NCBI GenBank assembly: GCA_034189695.1
Contig: JAXHUA010000083.1
Coordinates: 1-34,771 of the forward strand
Source of the DNA: JAXHUA01 sp034189695
GTDB taxonomy: Bacteria > Chloroflexota > Dehalococcoidia > E44-bin15
Reading direction: 5' to 3'
DNA length: 34,771 bases
Position numbers and translations under genes: made by a program. Positions 23,163-31,293 of this stretch are shown one piece after another. Every line of letters begins with the position of its first letter. The first letter of the stretch is position 1. The notes under the pieces are model-generated. The model was not told where the DNA came from, did not search any database, and saw only the letters and a list, made by a program, of their open reading frames with translations.

Positions 23163-24209
23163 CTAAAATACGTGCACCGAGGATGCCTTGAAGGTTATGT
23201 AAACCTCACTGCCTTTCGTCAGGCTCATCTCGTCGTAAGAACGGCGCGTAACCATGCACACCAGGTCCGCCGGCGTGCTCACAGTGAGGTGGACTGTGGA
23301 ACCTCGATCTGCAATCGAGGTAATCCTCCCCCGCAGCGAGTTGCGGGCGCTCGATAGAAGCGGTTCCTTCGACACCAGAATGTCCTCAGGACGGATCGAG
23401 GCATGCACCTTTCCCCTGAGCGGCGTCACGACCTCGAACTTCAGGTCGTCGACCGCGAACAGCACCGCACCGTCCGCTCCCTGCCGCACCTCGCCGGAGA
23501 AGATGTTGCGGGTCATGGAGAAACGGGCGACGAACTCGGAGTTCGGCTGCCGAAACACCTCATCCGGCGTTCCGACCTGGAGAATACGCCCTTCGTTGAG
23601 AACCGCTATTCTGTCGCCCAGGGCTATCGCCTCCTCGAAGTCATGGGTCACATGGATGATCGTCGCCTCGAGTCGCCGGTGGATTCGTCGCAACTCGTGC
23701 TGCATTCCCTCCCTCGTCTGAGGGTCAAGCGCGCTGAGCGGCTCGTCCAGCAACAGCACCTGCGGACTCACCGAGAGCGCCCTGGCGAGCGCGACCTTCT
23801 GTCTCTCCCCGCCGCTCAATGTGTCAGGTCTGCGCTCAAGCAGATGGGCAATCCCGAGCAGGTCGGCAAGCCATTCGGTTGTCCGTCTCACTTCGTCCCG
23901 GGGTCGCCGTCTCTGCCTCAGTCCGAATGTGACGTTGTCACTGACGGACAGGTGAGGGAAAAGCACGTAGTCCTGGTATACGAACCCAACCCCTCGCCTC
24001 TCCGGTTCCAGTCTCGTCACGTCCCGCCCGTCGAGCCAGATCTCGCCACTCTTGATCGGATACAGCCCGGCTATCGACTCGAGCAGAATCGTCTTTCCCG
24101 CCCCCGTCGGCCCCAGCACGATGAAGTACTCCCCCTTCGCCACCTTGAGGCTGATGTCCTTGAGCAGAAAGCTGCCCAGGTCTACGGTGAGCTCCCTTGT
24201 CTCTATCAT
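23163..24209 (-). CDS. wtpC: Tungstate/molybdate ABC transporter ATP-binding protein
   Basis: Drives import of the oxyanion. The start at 24209 is the ATG overlapping the wtpB stop (ATGA), with AAGGGTGGA upstream; the open frame to 24263 is rejected because those codons lie inside wtpB. Walker A is GPTGAGKT (33-40), Q-loop YQDYVLF (78-84), signature LSGGE (131-135), Walker B LLLDEP with D155/E156, and VTHD is the switch histidine. The C-terminal 100 residues include the TOBE-like region (HASIRPEDILVS, SLRGRITSIADRGS) that may bind oxyanion and give feedback inhibition, as in some ModC/WtpC. wtpA begins 13 bases after the stop. Confidence 0.92.
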   Translation of the reverse strand: MIETRELTVDLGSFLLKDISLKVAKGEYFIVLGPTGAGKTILLESIAGLYPIKSGEIWLDGRDVTRLEPERRGVGFVYQDYVLFPHLSVSDNVTFGLRQRRRPRDEVRRTTEWLADLLGIAHLLERRPDTLSGGERQKVALARALSVSPQVLLLDEPLSALDPQTREGMQHELRRIHRRLEATIIHVTHDFEEAIALGDRIAVLNEGRILQVGTPDEVFRQPNSEFVARFSMTRNIFSGEVRQGADGAVLFAVDDLKFEVVTPLRGKVHASIRPEDILVSKEPLLSSARNSLRGRITSIADRGSTVHLTVSTPADLVCMVTRRSYDEMSLTKGSEVYITFKASSVHVF

Positions 24210-25009
24210 GTTCCACCCTTGCGATAGGCGAACGTCCGCAGCCCGACGAATACGACCAGGCATATTATGACAAGCAGGGTGGCGACGGGCAGCGCATAGT
24301 CAAGCCCGTATTCCTCGAGTCTGGTGTACACCAGGATGGGCGCTATCGTGGGATATGAGCAAAGGACAAGCACCGCGCCGAACTCGCTTATGCCTCTGGC
24401 CCACATCATCACACTTCCACCGAAGATGCTCCCTTTGGCCAGAGGTAGAGAGACCTTGAAGAAGGTCTGCCATGGAGAGGCCCCCAGCGTCCTCGCCACC
24501 TTCTCCAGCCGCTCGTCCACCTTCTCGAACCCCTGCTTCGCCGAGTCGATGAGAAACGGCACGCTGACGAACAGCATGGCTATGACTATGCCAGGCATCG
24601 ACAGGACGAAGTCGATGCCGATAGCGTGGAAAGCCCTCCCAAGCAGGAACCTCTGGCCGAAGACGAATAGAAGAGCGATGCCCGCCGCGGTGTGCGGCAC
24701 CACAATGGGGACATCGATAATGGCTTCCACGAAGCGCTTTCCACGAAACTCGTGGCGCGCCAGAAAGTAGGCCAGAGGTACGCCCAGGACAAGCCCGACC
24801 ACTGTGGCGAGCAGGGCAGTGTAGAGAGTGAGCCAGATGGAGTTCAGCACCTCCGGCTCGCGCAGCGTCTCCCACAGCAGCCCCGGACTCGACGAGAACA
24901 CCGTCTTGGCCAGCGGTATGAAGACGAAGAGCAGGATGAGCGCTCCGAGGAGAAGGAACGTTATGCTCAATCGGCGCTGGGCAACCCACCGCCATACGTG
25001 CCTCATCAT
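24206..25009 (-). CDS. wtpB: Tungstate/molybdate ABC transporter permease
   Basis: Membrane channel of the importer, 267 residues from the ATG at 25009. AAGGAGG lies nine bases upstream; GTG at 25012 is an alternative start. The longer open frame to 25141 is leader sequence that crosses the intrinsic terminator and is rejected. Six or so hydrophobic segments are visible, beginning with FLLLGALILLFVFIPLA. The cytoplasmic EAA loop that docks on the ATPase reads ARTLGASPWQTFFKVSLPLA (about residues 160-185). LGVPLAYFLARHEF and PIVVPHTAAGIALL are typical of the molybdate/tungstate permease family. The gene is first in the transcript and is preceded by a 270-base leader. Confidence 0.92.
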   Translation of the reverse strand: MMRHVWRWVAQRRLSITFLLLGALILLFVFIPLAKTVFSSSPGLLWETLREPEVLNSIWLTLYTALLATVVGLVLGVPLAYFLARHEFRGKRFVEAIIDVPIVVPHTAAGIALLFVFGQRFLLGRAFHAIGIDFVLSMPGIVIAMLFVSVPFLIDSAKQGFEKVDERLEKVARTLGASPWQTFFKVSLPLAKGSIFGGSVMMWARGISEFGAVLVLCSYPTIAPILVYTRLEEYGLDYALPVATLLVIICLVVFVGLRTFAYRKGGT

Positions 25010-25113
25010 CACCAGTAACCTCCTTCTTCTCGACTGTCGCCTGTGGCTGTTCAGCCATGCCGGCGCCTCTGCACGTCTGCGCCCCTCAGCCGAGTCCACA
25101 CCTATGGTAGACG

Positions 25114-25143
25114 AAAAACAAGTGCCCCCGTCAGGAGGCACTT
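25114..25143 (-). terminator. Intrinsic terminator in the wtp leader
   Basis: On the minus strand AAGTGCC (25143-25137) pairs with GGCACTT (25126-25120) around a 10-base loop, followed by GTTTTT. It sits about 20 bases after the riboswitch aptamer and 105 bases before wtpB, so it would stop transcription before the operon. TGCCTCC, starting in the 5' arm, can also pair with GGAGGCA in the aptamer (around 25243-25249), giving an alternative structure. Confidence 0.85.
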
Positions 25144-25163
25144 CTCACAGATCACTCGATCCG

Positions 25164-25280
25164 GGCTCTCCTTTCCAACCACGGGAGGTGCGGACATTTC
25201 TACCCGTACCCTCGAGACCGACCGTCTGCCGACTGCTCGCCATGCCTCCGTCCGGTTTAGGCGTAACAGCTCGGAGAACC
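25164..25280 (-). ncRNA. Moco RNA motif: molybdenum/tungsten cofactor riboswitch
   Basis: A leader of the wtpBCA transcript. P1 is formed by GGTTCTCC (25280-25273) and GGAGAGCC (25171-25164). The 3' half of the aptamer carries GAAATG, CGCACCTCCCGT, and TTGGAAAGG (25200-25170 region), which align base for base with the leader of E. coli moaA as I remember it, where GAAATG, CGCCTCCCGT and CTGGAAAGG occur in the same order and spacing. That leader is the type example of the Moco RNA motif. The predicted transcription start (25280) coincides with the first base of P1, and a terminator follows. The molybdenum versus tungsten type (Moco or Tuco) depends on helix P3 and cannot be decided by eye. Confidence 0.85.
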
Positions 25281-25286
25281 TTGCCC

Positions 25287-25316
25287 CTTATAGCATGTTG
25301 GAAAACCAGCCGTCAA
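25287..25316 (-). promoter_or_regulatory. Promoter of the wtp riboswitch leader
   Basis: On the minus strand TTGACG (25316-25311) and TATAAG (25292-25287) are 18 bases apart, and TGC precedes the -10. Expected start at 25280, the first base of the riboswitch P1. Confidence 0.8.
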
Positions 25317-25420
25317 GGCTCGCTATGGCCAATCAGGTACGTCCAGTCCCTGGCGCCGCCGTGACCCGCACTGCAATCCCCACTACTGATTCCACAGTCG
25401 TTCCCACATGGCGATGGCCC

Positions 25421-25448
25421 TTGACTTGGAATTGACGAGTGGTACAAT
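25421..25448 (+). promoter_or_regulatory. Promoter of the SWIM-protein gene
   Basis: TTGACT (25421-25426) and TACAAT (25443-25448) are separated by 16 bases. A second TTGACG begins at 25432, too close to serve this -10. The start near 25455 leaves an 84-base leader containing the hairpin at 25493-25518. It is divergent from the wtp promoter. Confidence 0.65.
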
Positions 25449-25492
25449 GAAGCTGTCATGCGTGGGTTGGTTGAGCCGCGAGGTTGAGGCCG

Positions 25493-25518
25493 AGGCACCC
25501 TGATATGTCAGGGTGCCT
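25493..25518 (+). terminator. Perfect hairpin in the leader of the SWIM gene
   Basis: AGGCACCCTGA (25493-25503) and TCAGGGTGCCT (25508-25518) pair over 11 bases with loop TATG. Only TT follows, so as a terminator it is weak; it may be an attenuator or an mRNA-stabilising leader hairpin. The gene's AAGGAGG lies about 10 bases downstream and is not in the stem. Confidence 0.5.
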
Positions 25519-25538
25519 TTGAGCATCAAGGAGGGGTT

Positions 25539-25811
25539 ATGCAGTCAAGCCTTATAGGAAAGATCGAGAAGGCTCAGCGTTACGCCCAGGAGCGAGAGCG
25601 CATTACGTTCACAGGCTTCAGCGCCGGCTTCAGGGGCGAGAACGATAGCCACACGATAAGCTACCAGGATGGACAGTGGCACTGCTCATGCAGCTTCTTC
25701 TCAAAATGGGGGCTGTGCAGCCACACCATGGCCCTTCAGAAGATCCTCGCCCAGATGCTGCCCGAAGAAGCTCTATCTCCAGAGATAGCCGAGAAGCTGG
25801 GGCTTACCTAG
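25539..25811 (+). CDS. SWIM zinc-finger protein (90 aa)
   Basis: A small DNA- or protein-binding zinc finger of the SWIM class; the role here is unknown. ATG at 25539 has AAGGAGGGG just upstream. The motif C-x-C-x(n)-C-x-H is at residues 49-62 (HCSCSFFSKWGLCSH), preceded by a conserved HTISYQDGQWHC strand. The C-terminal helix LQKILAQMLPEEALSPEIAEKLGL is typical of these single-domain proteins. It has its own promoter and a structured leader, divergent from the wtp operon. Its stop is three bases from the stop of the opposing gene. Confidence 0.85.
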   Translation: MQSSLIGKIEKAQRYAQERERITFTGFSAGFRGENDSHTISYQDGQWHCSCSFFSKWGLCSHTMALQKILAQMLPEEALSPEIAEKLGLT

Positions 25812-25813
25812 GC

Positions 25814-26092
25814 CTATTCCCGTATTCTCCTCAGCTCTATCGTCACCGCATTGGCGCGATCCATGCACTCGAGTTCAACCACGTCAGGGTCCCCTCCCCA
25901 CTCTGCGGGGAAGCTCCCGCCGAACTGGAGCATGATGAGATAGGGGTAGATGTCGTGGTAGAAGAAGCCGCAAAGGCCTGCGGTGTCATGCCCGCTGAGC
26001 TCCAGCTTGTCTCCCACCTTGTGCCCAGCGCTGCAGTTGCCCTTGACCCCCTTGATCGTGCCAACAACTGGATACCCTACTTGCTCCGCCAA
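25814..26092 (-). CDS. TIGR04076-like small protein (92 aa)
   Basis: A small family of unknown function common in anaerobes. The start is TTG at 26092, decided by GGAGGTG six bases upstream. The family's layout is visible: GTIKGVKGNCSAGHKVGDKLEL (split at residues 11-21 and 22-32), then DTAGLCGFFYHDIYPYLIML, FGGSFP, DPDVVELECMDRANAV and a final ELRRI. Cys20 and Cys41 are positioned like the conserved cysteines; C76 is a third. No enzymatic residue set can be claimed. It is convergent with the SWIM gene and lies downstream of folC on the same strand with a 111-base gap. Confidence 0.75.
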   Translation of the reverse strand: MAEQVGYPVVGTIKGVKGNCSAGHKVGDKLELSGHDTAGLCGFFYHDIYPYLIMLQFGGSFPAEWGGDPDVVELECMDRANAVTIELRRIRE

Positions 26093-26203
26093 AGCGCACC
26101 TCCATTCACTTTGTCAAACCTGAGTTCACTGCCATCCAGCGGTTCCGCCCATGCGAACTCCCACGCGGGCGCTTCCCGGGATTGAGTGAGTCTCCACCAC
26201 CGA

Positions 26204-27523
26204 CTACGCGTACACTTCGCCGGCGATGTTCATCACGCGTTCTCTCGCCTCAGCCACGACGAAGAGTGAGCCCGTGGCGCAAATGAGGTCGCCTGGACCC
26301 GCATCCCGCAGAGCACGCTCGACTGCCGACGAAACGCTGTCGGCCACGCTGGCTTCCACTCCGTGCTTCTCGACCTCCGCCACCAGGACCGAAGGCTCCA
26401 GCGCTCGAGCGTGCCGGGAGCGCGTCGCTATCACCAGGCTACAGACTGGGGCAAGCTCCTTCACGATGCCCGGCATATTCTTGTCGGACGACACACCCAG
26501 GATCAAGATCAGGTGATCGAAACTCAGGTGCCGTTCAATGGCGTTCTTGAGACGCATTGCCGAGTCATCATTGTGGGCGCCGTCAACCAGGAACAGAGGC
26601 CGCTCACGAAGGACCTCCAGCCTTCCCGGCCACTTCACCCGCGCCAAGCCTGCAACGATGTGTTCCGGCGCTACACCAAGCACTTCCAGAGCGCCCACCG
26701 CTGCCGACGCGTTCTCCAATTGATGGTCACCGAGCAGCGGAATCGTCAGCCTGTACCTCCCCAACCGGCCCGCCACGTCAAACGTCTGCCCGTTCATGTC
26801 CGAAGATAGCCTCTCCCACGTTACGTCACGCCCCACCGATACCAAACGAGCACCTTTCTCCCGACACACCTCTTCGATGACCTCACCGGCCTCACAACGC
26901 TGGGGCGACACGACCACCGGCACCCCAGCTTTCACGATTCCTGCCTTCTCTCGCGCTATCTTGGCAAGCGAGTCGCCCAGCACCTCGGCGTGGTCCATGC
27001 TTATTGAGGTAATGACCGCGACCTCAGGTGTCACCACGTTCGTGGCGTCGAGGCGCCCCCCCAATCCCACCTCCAGAACCTGGTAGTCAACGCTCCTGTC
27101 CCTGAAGTAGGTGAAGGCCAGCGCCGTCAGGATTTCGAAGGTGGTCAGCTCGCCGTAGGCACGCCGAAGGTTGACCGCCTCCACCTCGGGCCTCAGCTGC
27201 TCAACGACGCGTGCCAATTCCTCCTCACTGATAAGCTCTCCATCCACGCGCACTCGCTCGCGGAATGTGTGCAGATGGGGAGAGGTGTACAGCCCCGTCG
27301 TATGCCCCTCGGCCTGGAGAGCCGAGGCAATCATCGACGCTGTGCTGCCCTTGCCTTTCGAGCCGGCCACCAGTACCGATTTCGAGGTCAAATGAGGGTT
27401 ATCGAGCCTGCCGAGGAGTTCCTCCACACGCCTCAGGTCGAACTCGCGCGACCAGTACGACTGGGGCAGTCTCTCGAAATCGGTGAAGCTCAGAACGAAC
27501 CGAAGCGCTTCCCGGTAGTCCAC
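26204..27523 (-). CDS. folC: Folylpolyglutamate synthase / dihydrofolate synthase
   Basis: Adds glutamate to folates, and may also join dihydropteroate and glutamate. The start is GTG at 27523, giving 439 residues. The P-loop GSKGKGST (54-61) is followed by GLYTSPHLHTFRERVRVDGELI, the Mur-ligase omega loop, EVGLGGRLDATNVV with the magnesium glutamate, and ISMDHAEVLGDSLAKIAREKAGI. The C-terminal ligase domain contains RPLFLVDGAHNDDSAM. There is no ribosome site, because the -10 box ends only six bases before the GTG (see promoter), so the message is probably leaderless. It is divergent from dnaE. Confidence 0.95.
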   Translation of the reverse strand: MDYREALRFVLSFTDFERLPQSYWSREFDLRRVEELLGRLDNPHLTSKSVLVAGSKGKGSTASMIASALQAEGHTTGLYTSPHLHTFRERVRVDGELISEEELARVVEQLRPEVEAVNLRRAYGELTTFEILTALAFTYFRDRSVDYQVLEVGLGGRLDATNVVTPEVAVITSISMDHAEVLGDSLAKIAREKAGIVKAGVPVVVSPQRCEAGEVIEEVCREKGARLVSVGRDVTWERLSSDMNGQTFDVAGRLGRYRLTIPLLGDHQLENASAAVGALEVLGVAPEHIVAGLARVKWPGRLEVLRERPLFLVDGAHNDDSAMRLKNAIERHLSFDHLILILGVSSDKNMPGIVKELAPVCSLVIATRSRHARALEPSVLVAEVEKHGVEASVADSVSSAVERALRDAGPGDLICATGSLFVVAEARERVMNIAGEVYA

Positions 27524-27529
27524 CGCGCC

Positions 27530-27535
27530 ATTATA
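27530..27535 (-). promoter_or_regulatory. Extended -10 promoter of folC, leaderless
   Basis: On the minus strand TATAAT (27535-27530) is preceded by TGA, an extended -10. Seven bases downstream is the GTG start at 27523, so transcription would begin at or within a base of the start codon. No -35 box was recognised. Confidence 0.6.
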
Positions 27536-27570
27536 TCACAGGGAGCCTGGGGCGACGTCTCCCGCCCCTG

Positions 27571-27579
27571 TGCTATAAT
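27571..27579 (+). promoter_or_regulatory. Extended -10 promoter of dnaE
   Basis: TGC followed by TATAAT (27574-27579), with no good -35 in the GC-rich upstream sequence. Start near 27586, about 23 bases before the dnaE ATG. It is back to back with the folC promoter, 38 bases away. Confidence 0.6.
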
Positions 27580-27608
27580 GGGGCAAACCGTCGCCGTGCA
27601 GTCCGCCT

Positions 27609-30600
27609 ATGTTCACTCATCTCCACGTCCACACGGAATACAGCCTTCTTGATGGTATGTGCTCCATCCCGCGACTCGTCTCCAGAGCGCAACAGCTCGG
27701 CATGGACAGTCTCGCCATTACTGACCACGGCACCATGTACGGTGTGGTGGAATTCTACACGAGGGCCAGGGAGGCCGGGATTAAACCCATCATCGGATGT
27801 GAAGTCTATGTGGCTCCGAACTCGCGCCACTCCAAGACCCCAAGCGATAGGGACCCATTCCACCTTACGTTGCTGGCCAAGAACGCACAGGGCTACCAGA
27901 ACCTTATCCAGCTCGTCACCAAGGCACATCTGGAAGGCTTCTACTACAAGCCCCGGGTGGACAGGGAGCTTCTGGAGGAGCACCACGAGGGGCTGATTGC
28001 GCTATCGGCCTGTCTCAAGGGCGAGGTCCCCCGCCTCATCCTCAATGGCCTGCGCGACGAGGCCAGAAAGGCCGCCGCCTGGTACAGACAGGTCTTCGGC
28101 GACTTCTACCTGGAAATCCAGCGCCACCCAAAGGATGAACTCGATATCGTGAACCCGGAGCTTGTCTCCATAGGCCAGGAGCTCGACATACCAATCGTGG
28201 CCACCAACGACACCCACTACATCCTCAAAGAGGATTCCTTCTCACACGAGCTTCTGCTCTGCGTCCAGACCAATACCACCATCTACGATGAGAAGCGACT
28301 GAGGATCGGCGAAACGTTCTATCTCAGGAGCGGGGAGGAGATGGAGGAGCTGTTCGCCGACCTGCCCGAGGCGCTGCGCAATACCGAACGCATCGCTGAG
28401 ATGTGCGACCTTGAGCTTGAGTTTGACCGGTTGCTCCTGCCTGAGGTTGAAACGCCGAACGGCGCCAGCGCCGACGATTACCTTCGACAGCTCTGCCTCG
28501 CCGGTTTTGCCATTCGCTTCCCCAATCCCTCCGAAGAAGAGACACAACGCCTGGAATACGAACTGGACGTCATCCAGAAGACCCACTTCGCCAACTACTT
28601 CCTGGTGGTGTGGGACCTGATAGCCTTCGCCAGACAGAGCCATATCCTCTTCGGTGTCAGAGGCAGTGCCGCCGCCAGTCTCGTACTCTACGTCCTCGGA
28701 ATCACCGATATCAATCCCCTGGAGCACAAGCTCGTCTTCGAGCGCTTCCTGAATCTGGAGCGCAGGGAGATGCCCGACATCGACCTCGACTTCCAGGACG
28801 ACCGGCGTGACGAGATGATCTCATATGCCGCGGAGAAATACGGCCATGACCATGTGGCGCAGATCATCACCTTCGGAACCTTTGGCGCCAGGGCGGCGCT
28901 GAGGGACGTGGGCCGAGCCCTGGGCATGCCCTACGGGGATGTCGACCGGATCGCTCGAATGGTGCCTTTCGGCCCCCACATGACGTTGGACAGGGCCCTT
29001 GATGAGAACCCCGAACTTCATAACCTCTACCACGAGAACGAGACCGTGCGCCAGCTTGTTGACAACGCCAGAGGGCTCGAAGGGCTGGCGCGACACGCTT
29101 CCACTCACGCCGCCGGGGTGGTCATATCCAGGGAACCGTTGAGCCGCTACGTCCCACTCCAGAAGCCCAGCCGCGCGGATGAGCACGCCATCGCCATGAC
29201 CCAGTTCCCCATGGAGGCAATAGCTCAAATCGGCCTGCTCAAGCTGGACATCCTCGGCCTGGTCAACCTGACCGTGTTGAACCGCACCACTGAGGTGGTC
29301 TCGAAGACATTGGGCGTCGAAATCGACTTGAGCCACATACCCCTGGACGACCCGAAGACCTTCGAGTTGCTGTCTTCGGGCGAGACTACCGGGGTGTTTC
29401 AGCTTGAAGGATCGGGCATGCGGCGCAATGTCAAGGAACTGAAGCCGTCAAACTTCGGCGACATCGCCGCCATGATCGCCCTGTACCGCCCTGGCCCGAT
29501 GCAGCACATCCCGACCTTCATCAAGGCCAAACACGGCCTGGCGCCGATACAGTTCCCCCACCCCATTTTCTCCCAGATCCTCCAGGATACCTACGGGGTC
29601 ATCGTCTACCAGGACCAGGTGCTGTTCATCGTTCAGGCATTCGCGGGCTACAGCCTCGGCCAGGCCGATGTCTTCCGAAAGGCCATGGGCAAGAAGATCG
29701 CCGGCGTAATGAAGAAGGAGAGGAAGAACTTCATCGCCGGCGCGAAACGAAAGGGCTTCTCCGAAGAACTGGCGAAGGAGATATTCGACCTGATAGAGCC
29801 CTTCGCCGGCTATGCCTTCAACAAGGCGCACAGCGTCAGCTACGCCATGATCGCCTACCAGACGGCGTACCTCAAAGCCAACTACCCGGCTGAGTACATG
29901 AGCGCCGTGCTGACGATGCACACGGGCCAGCCGGACAGAATCAACACGGCGGTCAACGAGTGCCGGAGACTTGGGATACCTGTTCTGCCACCGGACGTCA
30001 ACAGGAGCGATATCACTTTCTCCATCGAGCCCACGGACGGCGGGAAGGGCATCCGTTTCGGGGTTGGCGCTATCAAGAACGTCGGCCACGGCGCGGTCGC
30101 ACCCATCATCGCCTCTCGCGGCGAGTCGGGCCCGTTCACCTCCATCGCAGACCTGTGTCGCCGAGCCGACCTGCGAGCCATCAACAAACGTGCCTTCGAA
30201 AGCCTGGTCAAAGCAGGTGCCCTGGACTCCCTGGGCAATCGAGGCGCATTCCTCTCCAACATCGACCGGATCATATCGGTATCACAGAGTGAGCAAAGGC
30301 TGAAAGAGACCGGTCAGTCGACCATGTTCGACCTGTGGGGGGAGACCGTTCCCGTGCCCATGCCCACCATGGAACTGACGGGAGGCGACGTCACCTTCGA
30401 GGACAAGCTCAACTGGGAGAAAGAGTTGCTCGGCACCTATGTCTCGGACCACCCGTTCAGCCTGGCGGCGCAGCGGCTCGCGTCGACCGTGACCTGTCTC
30501 TGCGGTCAGATCGACGAGGAGACAGTAGGTCAGGACGTCGTCACGGCAGGCATCGTTACCTCAGTGCGGCAACTCTACACCAAGCAGGGCCGCCCTTTTG

Positions 30601-31049
30601 CCAGCGCTGTCCTAGAGGACCTGGACGGCAAGGTGGAGGTCGCCGCCTGGCCAGAGGTCTACGCATCCACACAGGAGCTGTGGACGGAGGGCAGTATCCT
30701 GCTTGTCGAGGGGAAGGTGCAGGCCCGGGGAGAGCGCGTTCAACTGGCGTGCCAGAGCGCGCGCCTGTATCAGTTCGACGACATCAGCGCGGAGCCCGTT
30801 GCTCCTGCGAAACGCTGTCTCCTTATCACCATCGCCCAGACCGACAACAGTGACGCCGACATAGGACGCCTGCACCACATAATGGAGGTCCTCAGCCATT
30901 TCCCCGGAGCGGACGACGTGCGCCTGCGAGTCACGACCCTGGACGGCCCCGTCGAGCTTGAATTCCCAGACGTGGCAGTCAACTGCTGCTCCCAGCTACG
31001 CCAGCAACTCGAGACCCTGGTCGAAGCCCACGACCTGGTGGAGGCGTAA
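27609..31049 (+). CDS. dnaE: DNA polymerase III subunit alpha
   Basis: Replicative polymerase. ATG at 27609, 1146 residues. The PHP domain starts at once (FTHLHVHTEYSLLDGM, ITDHGTMYGVVEFY, IIGCEVYVA), and its metal-binding histidines and acids look intact, so it may keep proofreading or structural metal function. The C-family polymerase core follows: GVRGSAAASLVLYVLGITDINPL, catalytic PDIDLDF at residues 389-395 (D392, D394) and LLKLDILGL with the third aspartate. MGKK, AFNKAHSVSYAMIAYQTAYLKANYP and the helix-hairpin-helix region come next. An OB-fold (VVTAGIVTSVRQLYTKQGRPFASAVLED, split around residues 978-990 and 991-1006) leads to the tau-binding end. Nothing is truncated. A 224-base gap precedes the next gene. 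Confidence 0.97.
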   Translation: MFTHLHVHTEYSLLDGMCSIPRLVSRAQQLGMDSLAITDHGTMYGVVEFYTRAREAGIKPIIGCEVYVAPNSRHSKTPSDRDPFHLTLLAKNAQGYQNLIQLVTKAHLEGFYYKPRVDRELLEEHHEGLIALSACLKGEVPRLILNGLRDEARKAAAWYRQVFGDFYLEIQRHPKDELDIVNPELVSIGQELDIPIVATNDTHYILKEDSFSHELLLCVQTNTTIYDEKRLRIGETFYLRSGEEMEELFADLPEALRNTERIAEMCDLELEFDRLLLPEVETPNGASADDYLRQLCLAGFAIRFPNPSEEETQRLEYELDVIQKTHFANYFLVVWDLIAFARQSHILFGVRGSAAASLVLYVLGITDINPLEHKLVFERFLNLERREMPDIDLDFQDDRRDEMISYAAEKYGHDHVAQIITFGTFGARAALRDVGRALGMPYGDVDRIARMVPFGPHMTLDRALDENPELHNLYHENETVRQLVDNARGLEGLARHASTHAAGVVISREPLSRYVPLQKPSRADEHAIAMTQFPMEAIAQIGLLKLDILGLVNLTVLNRTTEVVSKTLGVEIDLSHIPLDDPKTFELLSSGETTGVFQLEGSGMRRNVKELKPSNFGDIAAMIALYRPGPMQHIPTFIKAKHGLAPIQFPHPIFSQILQDTYGVIVYQDQVLFIVQAFAGYSLGQADVFRKAMGKKIAGVMKKERKNFIAGAKRKGFSEELAKEIFDLIEPFAGYAFNKAHSVSYAMIAYQTAYLKANYPAEYMSAVLTMHTGQPDRINTAVNECRRLGIPVLPPDVNRSDITFSIEPTDGGKGIRFGVGAIKNVGHGAVAPIIASRGESGPFTSIADLCRRADLRAINKRAFESLVKAGALDSLGNRGAFLSNIDRIISVSQSEQRLKETGQSTMFDLWGETVPVPMPTMELTGGDVTFEDKLNWEKELLGTYVSDHPFSLAAQRLASTVTCLCGQIDEETVGQDVVTAGIVTSVRQLYTKQGRPFASAVLEDLDGKVEVAAWPEVYASTQELWTEGSILLVEGKVQARGERVQLACQSARLYQFDDISAEPVAPAKRCLLITIAQTDNSDADIGRLHHIMEVLSHFPGADDVRLRVTTLDGPVELEFPDVAVNCCSQLRQQLETLVEAHDLVEA

Positions 31050-31080
31050 AAGGCCTACCTCTGCATCCGTGCCAACTCGT

Positions 31081-31113
31081 GGGAAAATGGCCGGCTTCCG
31101 GCAGGGTGTTCCC
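31081..31113 (+). terminator. Hairpin downstream of dnaE, possible terminator
   Basis: GGGAA (31081-31085) and TTCCC (31109-31113) enclose GCCGG/CCGGC with loop CTT, 32 bases after the dnaE stop. There is no U-run, so it would be a weak or Rho-assisted site at best. The rest of the 224-base gap shows only the protease promoter. Confidence 0.3.
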
Positions 31114-31253
31114 ATCCTGCATCGGCGCCTGGTGTCCAGCAGCGCTGATGCCCGTACGATAGCCAGCCGTTCAAAGACCACAGGCACAGCCTGAGTACTT
31201 CATTCGTGCATATACTGCTCTGACATACTATGAAGAGTATTTGAGTTCTTCTA

Positions 31254-31282
31254 TTGACATATTTGGTGTTCTATGGTATTTT
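31254..31282 (+). promoter_or_regulatory. Promoter of the subtilase gene
   Basis: A perfect TTGACA (31254-31259) is followed after 17 bases by TATTTT (31277-31282). The local sequence is AT-rich compared with its surroundings. Expected start near 31289, only about five bases before the ATG at 31294, so the message is leaderless or nearly so. Confidence 0.7.
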
Positions 31283-31293
31283 GTGAAGCGCCA

